A stretch of DNA of 64,000 nucleotides from Amphibalanus amphitrite (taxonomy: Eukaryota; Arthropoda; Thecostraca; Balanomorpha; Balanidae), in the NCBI RefSeq assembly GCF_019059575.1, contig NW_024881670.1, positions 654,001-718,000 of the forward strand, given 5' to 3'. The notes below the pieces were generated by a model. It saw only the letters and a program-made list of their open reading frames with translations, had not been told where the DNA came from and did not search any database. How positions within the stretch are numbered: position 1 is the first letter of the stretch; each line of letters opens with the position of its first letter. The translations under genes and the position numbers were made by a program. Positions 11,301-64,000 of the stretch are shown here, piece by piece.

Positions 11301-13212
11301 TATTTCGCCTCTCGGCGCTGAGCCATATACTGCTGTCTATTGGGAGAGGCGTCCAATGCGACTGTCACTGGTCATAGTGACTGGCGCCAAAAGGAGTCAG
11401 CAAGTCCTTTTCTTTACAGTCCTCTTTTTCTTATTTGCTCGGTGTACGATTATCGTTCTAAAACATAACCAGGCGTGGGCAGATGAGCATAACGAATATT
11501 GGATATTGGATAAAAGTAGTTGCATGCAGAGCCAGACAGACACATTCATCAACACTGGTTACCAATTATTCATCATTCCCCATTGGTAATATCAAGATAT
11601 TGCACTGGCACCAAACATTACGGCATCTCTCTACGGCTGCGCGCCAGACCATTTATTTTCCTCCATTTTCATCATCAGCACTCGACCTGGATTATCACTG
11701 ACCATCTGTGCAGCATCTACCTTCCGCGGCAGCCTCTCCCCGCTTCCTTCTGTCTCTGGGGACGACACGGCTGCCCACTCTACTTACAGGGCTAGTCGCG
11801 GAGAACGGTCCCAGAGGGGTTGCATCAGTAGCTCCTGTACCGATCCGCACAGCCGGCCGATGGGCAGCGCCGCTTCGCCGTGAACCTGCGGTATGAGTGG
11901 CTACGTACTGGAGTCGTAAGTGCAGCCAATGTCGACCAGACATACTCAATGCTGGCGTCGTGGTCACATCGGCGAGGCTTCCGCTACCCGGAATATGCGC
12001 GAGGTGCGCCGACCTGTGTGGTATCTGTAACTGAACCCTGGAACTTTATCGTTAAAGCCCACTAGGCTTCAACGCCCCGAACAGCAAAGCCACGAGAAAA
12101 GCCACCACGATTGCCTACAAGCAATCAAAACCACATGTGTTTCAGAGGCTTTTGGTGGCGCAAATGAAACTTGGCGCCCAGCTGGGACTCGCTGTGGGGA
12201 TTCTGACATGCGAGTCACGCGAACGCGACTCGTAAATTTGTTGGAGCCTGTGTTCTATTGGCGCTAAATGGGTGACCGCAATCTTGCAAGTGTCGAGCCG
12301 CGAGATTCGGATCACAGCTGAGATGCGATCCGAAGTGGGTCATCGCTGCTCTTGTCCTCTAACAAACCTTTTAGGTAAAACATGACGAACAGAAAAGACA
12401 ACAGCAGGAAATAGATTGTTCATATTTTTATATGCATTAGGTAATGGTCAAATCATAACGGCGTCAGCTATAATTTGTAGCAATAATCATGCTTTATAGC
12501 TGCCGCTGTCAGATCTTCATCAACTTACTTTTTACGTGTGAGGTAGCAAGTTTTTAAAGCCCTATGTGATGTCCTAAAATGTGATACGACGATATCACCG
12601 ACTCAAGTATTTTCGCCAACACCGCGGGCTAGCAGACGGCCCATAAAACAGCAATGTAACTGGTTTGAGTAGGTATTTTGAGAAAAAGAGCTCCGTAACG
12701 CCCAAAGTATCAGCTTCTGAACTACACGAACGGTGATCTCAGCTTTTTAACGGTGTTGGAGCAATATCTATAACTCACTGACCCCATACGAGCTCACAGT
12801 TGAAACGATGAAATATCAGTGTCTCTAAATTGCTTCTGAACTGCCTTTCAATGGCCTCCTAGATTGCCTTTCTCACTTCGGATTTCCTCCCGGACCATTA
12901 TGAAACTGTGAAAGCCTCTAAGCAGCCTCCGTCTGGCTATTTTGCTCTGAGATCAAAATTATTGTTTGCGGATTGAGATAGCACGAAGTTTATGTATATG
13001 TAGACGAGTCACAAAGAGACAGCTATCCTGGATGCTGGCTCACTTAGCCCACAATGCACACAGCTCACAGACGCCTGCTGTGTCAGGGAGACACTCGGCA
13101 GTTCTGACTGCGGTCTCCCGTCTCCTCTCCACTCTCAGCAGCTCTTTCTCCGACAGTAATCCACCAGTATAACGCCTTTTGGGGCGACTAACGGAGCGAG
13201 CGAGAGGGTGAG
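8311..13212. other. Long intergenic stretch, no gene supported
   Basis: The largest ORFs are 10478-11077 on the minus strand (199 codons) and the overlapping 10523-10951 on the plus strand (142 codons). They overlap antiparallel, show no recognised domain and have uneven composition, so neither is accepted. A G-run lies at about 8837-8854. No C-terminal exon of the collagen-Ig gene could be identified here. Confidence 0.35.
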
Positions 13213-13770
13213 CCTTGCACGTGCGAAATTTCGAGGGGGTACCTCCAGCTGACTTGTGCACGGCACCCTACTAACCGGTCTCTAGCGATGTGCCAAATTT
13301 GAGCACAATCGGCCCAGCCGTTCTCGAGATCTGGAAGCGGCACCCTGCACGTGCGCACGTGCAAAATGGGTCCCAACTGACTTTTGCACGGCACCCTACT
13401 AACCGGTCCCTAACCACGTGCCAAATTTGAGCGTCATCGGTCCAGCCGTTCTCGAGATCTGGAATCGACCCCTGCACGTGCGCACGTGCAGCAGCACCCC
13501 AATTCTGGCACATGGATATGCATTGCCTAGTGGGTACCTACCTACATGCCAGCTTTCAGCGCAATCGGCCAAGTAGTAACCGAGATATTGCAACAATTAC
13601 AAAAGTGACACCTCTTCGTTTTGCACGTGGCACGTGCATAAGGGGTCACCCACATGCATCGGAAATAGTCCAATACTTGGTAGAAGGAATGAAGCTACCC
13701 TACAAAAATTACCGCGTGTAAATCGGTCAAGTGGTTGCTGAGATATAAGCGTCGCAGAATCGTGACCACG
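13213..13770. repeat. CACGTG-rich repeat, ~127-bp units
   Basis: Two close copies of a ~127-bp unit (ggcaccctactaaccggtc at about 13263 and 13390) are followed by a more diverged third. Each carries gcacgtgcgcacgtgc, a doubled E-box palindrome, and ccgttctcgagatctgg. A related copy lies in inverse orientation at 20132-20210, so this is a dispersed family. Antisense reading frames through it are repeat artefacts. Confidence 0.8.
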
Positions 13771-15375
13771 GCCGGCCGCTCATACTCAGAAATTTCCGTT
13801 AATCTAAGGAAAGACTACGCTCGCTTCGCTCGCTCCGTAATCAGAAAACAGGACGCTTTTGGCTCACCAGTCCTTTCTTCTCTCCCATGTACTGCCTGAT
13901 GTGTTCGATAGTTTTGATATTGGACTCCCGCCTTATTGACATGCAAAGCACATTAGAATGTTAATGGCTGTTACTTTTTGACAGATAGTATAGCGCATTA
14001 GTTTTAGCAACAGGCGGCAAAGTAACTAAATATTTTGCAAAGAAAATGTCGGCATGTAAATTGGACCTCGTCGCAAGATGGTGACTGGTGTCATCACTCC
14101 CAGTAACTTTGAAGGATCCTACAGTTCCGGGCACAACAGGTTATGTGTCGACGCATCGACGGAACTTTGAAGAAACTTTGCCGGACGTCTCAACATCGTC
14201 TGGGATTGACAGAGTTTGAAGCAGCGAGATGAAAGTCCAACAACTAACAGAACGGAAGGGAAAACACCAATTACGCCCTACGATGCTTCCTCCTGTTGCC
14301 TAGCTTAATAGAAGTGTTGAACTTTTTGGAAAAGCATCTTCTGTCGATTGACATTGCTAAAATGTTGTTAAAGGCATGTCGTCTACTAAAAGAGGCATGT
14401 CGTAAATGTCATATACTGATGTCATAAATGTCATACACTATGACATTTTCATGCACTAAATGTTTGAAGTCATACACTAGCCTTGTCATTCCGGAGGTGA
14501 CGCGTACTATGTCCGCCCTAATGGTGACCCCGACCTTACCGACGATAGCGCTACGGCACCCAGAGTTAGGTTAGGGCACTCGTCAACGGATACGGTTAAT
14601 TTCCGCTGCCGCTCTGGCTGCCACGTCTAAAACGCGGCGGTCTGACGTGCAATCACGTCTGATGCGCTGCGCTGCACGCTGCTCTGTTTACCAGGACCGC
14701 CCGTAAGCCTGACGGAGAGGTGTCTGAATATCTGCCATCGTCCGCGGCCATCTAATGCGCTATTCAATCTACCAAGTACCAGCGTCTGCTCTAACTAGAG
14801 AGTTGAAAAGCTCAGTGTTGGTCTTCTCAGAAGGTAAATATGTAAATGTGTATGTCTGGATTTTTACTCGAGGTTTACTGATGCAAGTCCTGGAGCCTCA
14901 TCAGGGACTTGATCCCCACGTGAGAGCTGACCGAGTGCCTGATGATAATTACGGAACGATAATATCCGGGATGTTGTGAAGCGCCCACGCCATTGATTCC
15001 ACACCAGCGCGCACCGCAGCAATTAAGCCAGAAAATGAGATGTTCGGCGCGGCAGTTAGTTTGAAGTCGCTCGGCAGAGCAGGCCACTCAGAGATTCGCC
15101 GCTAGATAAGCCAATCTGCTGAGGAGCAGCCCGGCCGACTGATCGAAGACCAATTGGCTGCCTTCCGAATTCGTGGTAAATAAATATCACCTTCAGATTC
15201 GGGTCTGACAGAAATGTTTTCTTTGCGCTCCTTTACGTCCACAAAGCACACAGGCTCACGCCTGGCTACATCGTTCCAGTTCTTCAGCGCTCTCTACGAG
15301 GATCAGTTTTTTTGTGTTCTTTTGTAATATTAATACAGTGGAGCCTCTGAGTTCATGGAGCACCTATCTACTGAA
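13771..15375. other. Stretch without a supported gene
   Basis: No coding exon or clear element is recognised. A small palindromic patch of gtcata/tgacat repeats occurs at about 14395-14450. If the collagen-Ig gene continues to the left, its last exons should lie here or further left, but none was identified. Confidence 0.35.
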
Positions 15376-15408
15376 GATGAATCGATTATCATTGATAATC
15401 GATTCATC
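15376..15408. repeat. 33-nt perfect palindrome with ATCGAT cores
   Basis: A 16-nt arm gatgaatcgattatca, one central t, then its exact reverse complement. A truncated direct copy of the arm follows at about 15420-15446. ATCGAT cores are recognised by Cut/Onecut and DREF-type factors, so a regulatory role is possible but unproven. It lies about 160 bp downstream (in transcription sense) of the last collagen-Ig exon found. Confidence 0.6.
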
Positions 15409-15569
15409 CTATCCTATCTACTGAAGATAATCGATTCATTGATAACTTCATTTACTTGTCATGCATGGCCCATGTAAATTTGACTGATGTATGCTAATAT
15501 GATTACGGTAAAACGCTCCTCACAAGTGTTGCGTTGCCTTTTCGTTGGGCGGCCGGGTCGGGTACTCAC

Positions 15570-41369
<25,800 letters not shown>

Positions 41370-42689
41370 GGCGGACCGAGCAGCGCCCGCCGCCGCCGAC
41401 GACTGAGCGCCGTCGACGCGTCGGAACCGACGCCCGACGGACGGAGCGACGCGTCGGCAGCGCGCCAACGCAGGAAATAGCCGCCGGTTTTGTAGAGCGT
41501 GCGCCGCGGCACGGGGCCGGTGCAGACACACACACACCTGATAGCTGGTTCATCTTGTTCGTCAACAGTACGGCTGTTTTACCGACAGAGCAGGTCGGCA
41601 GCTCAGGAAGTGATGTGCCATCGTTGACGGTTTTTCTCGTAGGACTGCCAAACGTGTTTGTTACTCTGTCTGACCGAAGCGGCATGAGTCCCGGTGACCG
41701 ATGGACTTAATTGATAGTCGATATCAATTTCTTACACGTGGTATCCAGTTGCATGTCTATCGGTTGTGGTCTCGTCAACTTGAGCGACACAAGCGACGGC
41801 ATTTTTTTAGACGGTTATGGTGTCCAAACCCTCTAGCGCATTATTTGTCATTCGAAGAGACGCATCCGTTTGCTCGAGTCGCTGAGGTGCTGGATCAAAG
41901 AAGACGTTCAAAGAGATGAACTCAAAGCTGTTTGAGACACTTAAATGATAGTCTTTCAGAATGCAACCAGTGGAAGATTGGTTCATTTTTTTTTTCGTTT
42001 AGCGCATTTCATAGCAACATCAACCGCCATTGACATTGGCCAGAGCCGCACTTCTTTTCATCTTCTTTATCGCCCTTGAAAGCCAAGACTATGATGCATA
42101 CTCATGCATGCCTCGGGGGTATCAATTCAACAGCTCACCTAGTCACCGGATCGTCCCAGGCCCGAACCCTCTTTGCGTGGAGCCGGTTCGTGTTACAGGC
42201 CACAGCGTTGTGCGGACGAGTTCGCGGATATTTGATACTGTGGCGAAGTGTTACGGCACGGATAACCGAATGGTATCAGATGACGGAGCATTGACAGCCA
42301 GTCCCCACAGTCGTCTCATTCGCCCTCATTATGATCCTCATTATGATCATGGAGCGTGAAGGAGGTTTCAAATGCGTAGCGAGGCGTCTCACGTAACACA
42401 AACATTGCCCTCCGATCAATAGACAAGAAGAAAATGAGAGGAAGGTCACGAAAATTGTGTTCAACCAACTGACAGAATATCCCGGGGAAGGGAGGGTCAT
42501 GTGAGCGCCATGGAAGCTCGAGGTGGGGGTCATGTCATATGAGTTTCACATGGGTCGTAACAAGTAACACAAAATGCAGCTCTACCGGCAAACCGTAGTA
42601 TGACAAATCGACGTACAGGTCTCGCGTGTTTTAGCGGTAGGCTTTGCCCCTATGAAAGTGAGTAAATTTCCTGCTATATCTTCTTCGTC
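41370..42689. other. 5' flank of the collagen-Ig gene and intergenic DNA
   Basis: The first ~200 bp are CpG-rich and probably hold the promoter and 5' UTR of the minus-strand gene. The remainder shows no gene. Confidence 0.4.
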
Positions 42690-43879
42690 TTAACCCGCGC
42701 CCCACTGGGGGGGGGGGCTATTTATAGCCCCCCTCCCGTTTTTCTGCAATAACTTCCAAACCGCTTGACGTATCGACGCCAAACTTTCAGTACCTTCGGC
42801 TGCATCAATTTGACAGCTTGTGTCAAAATCTGAACTTCGTACCTACCATAGGTCGGCCGGAAATGACGTCAGAGTGACGTCATGTTCGGCCGATTTCGAC
42901 GCAAAACATTGAACCACGGCAATCGCTCCCAAGAGCTCAGTTTTTAAGCTAGATCCAATTTCTTTGCATGAGAGGACTCAGATTAGACTGCGCTATCAAA
43001 CTGCCATCTCGGATTTTCGAAATTTTGAAAATTATGAAAATTTTATATAATAAAATTCAAAATGTATATTTTTACACTTTTTTCAATTTTTTTTTACTTT
43101 TCGAAAAAACCGGAATATTTGTGATAGAACGCATTATTATGACTAACTCTAGCAAGTTTTAGCTAAATATCTTCAAAAATGGCCAAGTTATACGCATTAT
43201 TGCAAAAAATTAACAATTATTAATTTTTCAAATCAATTTTTAAGCACGAATTTGACATCGTACGCCAATAAAAATAGCATCATCGTGTTCCTGAGCTCAA
43301 ACTGCATCCAATAGACACCTTTTTTTGTTGAAAAATTTTAACTTCAAAATTTGACCTTTTTTGACCTGAAAGTGACCTGACCTATGCTAAATTTGACTCA
43401 AAATGACCTCGAATGACACAGACGACATGAAATTCGAAATGTTTGGCCTAAATGGACCATAAAACATGTGTCATGTGACCGACGGATGATATAATATTTT
43501 CGTGACCTGTGATGACCTGACCTTGACCTGAAAATCAAAGTACAAGTTTGGTACCCTCAGAGTATCTAGAGCATCTGTTCACGAGTATGTGAACCAAAAA
43601 TGAGCCTGATCTGACTTGTAAGACGGCGGCCAGAGCCCAAAACGCGAAGAAGCCAAAATGCTAATAATTTTTACTTTGACCTGACCTGTGACGTCATCGG
43701 TGACCTCGAGGTCAATGAAATTAGGTTTCGTTCGACAGTTTTTCCGGGGCTATCAGACGCCGTTTGAATTTTGACGATCGGCCCAGTAGTTTCGGAGTTA
43801 GGAGGGGGGGCTATGAATAGCCCCCCCCCCCCCCCCAGTAGGGCGTGTTATACGCAGACCCCAGTGAGGCGCGGGTTAA
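42690..43879. mobile_element. TTAA-flanked MITE 'G' (piggyBac-like)
   Basis: TTAA lies at 42690-42693 and 43876-43879, with ends CCCGCGCCCCACTGGG (left) and CCCGCGCCTCACTGGG (right, inward). Hairpin loops are CTATTTATAG (left) and CTATGAATAG (right). The left end is single and the right double. The interior has TGACGTCA-type sites and GACCTGACC arrays. It is the only TTAA element in the spacer between the collagen-Ig and OATP genes. Confidence 0.88.
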
Positions 43880-45046
43880 GCATTTAAGGGTTAAAGATGC
43901 GATCGATTTATTCGTACACATGCCTGCCATAATCCTCTAAAATGGCTTCATCGTATAACGATTAGTTTCTGAGACATAGCCGGAAATGTAAAAAGGCACA
44001 ACCTACCGCTTAAACCCCCGAGAGCTGTACATAGGCTGCAGGCCATTCAGGGCTACATGCCTCAATTTTTTGTCATCACTTTCGCATCTTGCTGTTGCAA
44101 AATAATAGACTGCCATTACTCGATAATCACGAGTAGAATCTTTCGCTCGATGTGAAGCGACATCACTCACGCTCTGCTCTGCACACATGTATGGGTGGCT
44201 TAGCATCGTTAGAAATGCATCAGTCGATCGATTATAAGGCTGTTGCAGCCTGCAGGGAGCCTTTGGAGTGCCTGAGTTTGAGCACGGGACATTCATTTAT
44301 CTTGGCATCGACAAAAGCCGGGAAACAAGCGATTATACCACGCTATGTATTTTTCAACACAATATCGTATGACATCGATGCTAGTGGAAAACTAAGATGT
44401 CGTCGCATTAAGTACAATAAATAATAACATATAACCAGCTCTGCATCTGATTGGTTGACATAAGAGAACTGCGTACAGTACACAACATCGGCCACTAATT
44501 TCACAACATGAATCAACATACCGCGGTGATCTATGTTCTACACGTAATACTGTCCTGGAGCTAGCCGTCAAAATAAATAAATACAAGACTACGGCATTAT
44601 ATATCTCAGTTCTGACTGCCCACAATTCGGATCCACCGGCTGTTTTCGAACGTTCACGCTCGGCGCGGCCCGGGGCTGGCTCACGCTCTGCACCGTTCGC
44701 TGTTCGCTCCAGGGCGGCGGCCGTCAGCTGATTACGCGTCTTCCACAGGTTGGCAGCAGGCCGGGGTGACGGGCGCCAGCGGCCACCCACGCCCCTCCCC
44801 GACCTGCGACACCTGGGTCACCCCCCCCCCCTCACAAACGGCCCCAGCTACAGAGGAGACAGAGAGCGGGCGGCCCGCGGACAGAGTGAGGAGGCTGAGG
44901 CAGAGTGGCGGAGACAGCCCGGACGGACAGACGTGGGCGGGCCGCGCGGACCCGCCTGGAAAGGGAGAGTGCGGACGGCCAGACAGGCAGGCGGACTGCG
45001 CACACCTGTGACTGTGAGTTGGGTTTTTAGGAGACCTCTTCAGCTC
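43880..45046. other. Intergenic spacer between collagen-Ig and OATP genes
   Basis: A CpG-rich stretch (about 44630-45010) has overlapping ORFs on both strands without recognisable domains. It may be a promoter or an unrecognised exon. Nothing can be assigned. Confidence 0.35.
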
Positions 45047-45096
45047 AGTAGGCTATCAAGCGTCCAAGGCTATCAAGCGTCCAAGGCTATCAAGTA
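45047..45096. repeat. 17-bp tandem repeat, 3 copies
   Basis: aggctatcaagcgtcca is repeated with the last copy diverged. It is a minor minisatellite. Confidence 0.8.
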
Positions 45097-45778
45097 GGCT
45101 ATTACCTGTGACTGTGTGAGCACGTGCACGACAACACGTGTGGTGGAAGAGAAACAGCGAGATTTCTGTGCGGCAAAGAAGACGGTTCACTGACACACCA
45201 ACAACACTCTGCGCCACTGATCGCCACCGACGCGCCCAGTTCGTCGCCATTCGCGCCGAAAAGGCCATCCACGACCGGCGACTTGTCGGCCTTCAGCCTC
45301 CCCAACATTGTCGTCCACATTAACACAGCTCCATCAATACAGATCACGTGCACGTGGTGCTCTGAACACCTCACACATGGACGTGATTTTTGGCCACACG
45401 GCACAGCGTTACATCACCAATCGACGCATATATAACCAACACAATTTGCCTCTTCTGTCATCTATAAAACAATAATCTATGGGTAAGGCATATTGCTAGC
45501 GGAACCCACGCGCGGCCCAGCTGCGACTCAACGCCACGTCAGCGCGCGCTCCCTGCCGTCGTAAAGTGTGCGTGTGGCGCGGGACCAATACTGAGAGGTG
45601 CGCGGCTCACTCGCTCGCTCTCGCTCAGCACACACCCTCCCTCCCACACACACGGCGCGCCGGACACCCCAGTTGAGCTGCCACCGCGTGGCGGGCGTCG
45701 CCCTTCGCCGGTCACCGGTCGCGCCCCGGTGCGCGGCGTCAGATCACAGAGAAAAGCGGGGCGCCGCGGCCGGCGCGC

Positions 45779-64000
<18,222 letters not shown>

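Noticed and set aside
44392-44790. 132-codon minus-strand ORF in a CpG-rich stretch
   Set aside because: Composition shifts abruptly from Arg/Ala-rich to hydrophobic, with overlapping ORFs on the other strand; more likely GC-rich regulatory DNA.

Overview
This is a GC-rich eukaryotic window, almost certainly from an arthropod and possibly a crustacean. Genes are split by consensus GT-AG introns. Introns and intergenic DNA are crowded with DNA transposon relics, microsatellites and satellites. No prokaryotic, organellar or viral gene set is visible. The species call is inference only.

Three genes can be supported. (1) A short plus-strand gene at 579-1031 encodes a ~150-residue protein with a signal peptide, a CRE palindrome upstream and an AATAAA signal downstream; its family is not recognised. 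(2) A minus-strand gene from 41369 down to 15570 has ten exons with matching phases. It encodes a type II membrane protein: short cytoplasmic tail, one membrane segment, RRRGRR basic site, Ser-Gly glycosaminoglycan-type motif, 50 uninterrupted Gly-X-Y triplets on 54-bp-multiple exons, then two Ig domains. This resembles the colmedin/gliomedin group; any C-terminal olfactomedin domain was not found. (3) A minus-strand organic anion transporting polypeptide (OATP/SLCO) gene runs from the right edge down to its stop at 45779. Fourteen phase-compatible exons are visible, including the OATP signature, an enlarged His-rich cytoplasmic loop and the Kazal-like extracellular loop; the N-terminus lies beyond base 64000.

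The rest is dominated by mobile DNA. Nine elements of about 0.86-1.2 kb are flanked by TTAA and share one architecture: CCC-starting terminal inverted repeats, a G-run/C-run hairpin just inside each end, GGTCA-rich interiors, and one end with a single copy of the terminal motif while the other has two. This is piggyBac-like geometry in a non-autonomous family. A second class is hAT-like with 8-bp target duplications: a 9.1-kb element (27478-36569) holding several younger insertions nested inside one another, a 1.8-kb element (36657-38459) and several 150-400 bp derivatives. Most of these sit in the 15-kb first intron of the collagen-Ig gene.

Other repeats include a 135-bp satellite with exact period, an 85-bp satellite, CACGTG-rich repeats, a 1.7-kb long-inverted-repeat element, a GGAC/CAGA tetranucleotide field (38983-40695), and long GA tracts, one of which is a compound (GA)n/(CAGAGA)40 array in an OATP intron.

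The layout is: secreted-peptide gene (0-1.3 kb); repeat-rich DNA (1.3-15.5 kb); collagen-Ig gene with its TE-packed introns (15.5-41.4 kb); intergenic spacer with one TTAA element (41.4-45.8 kb); OATP gene (45.8-64 kb).
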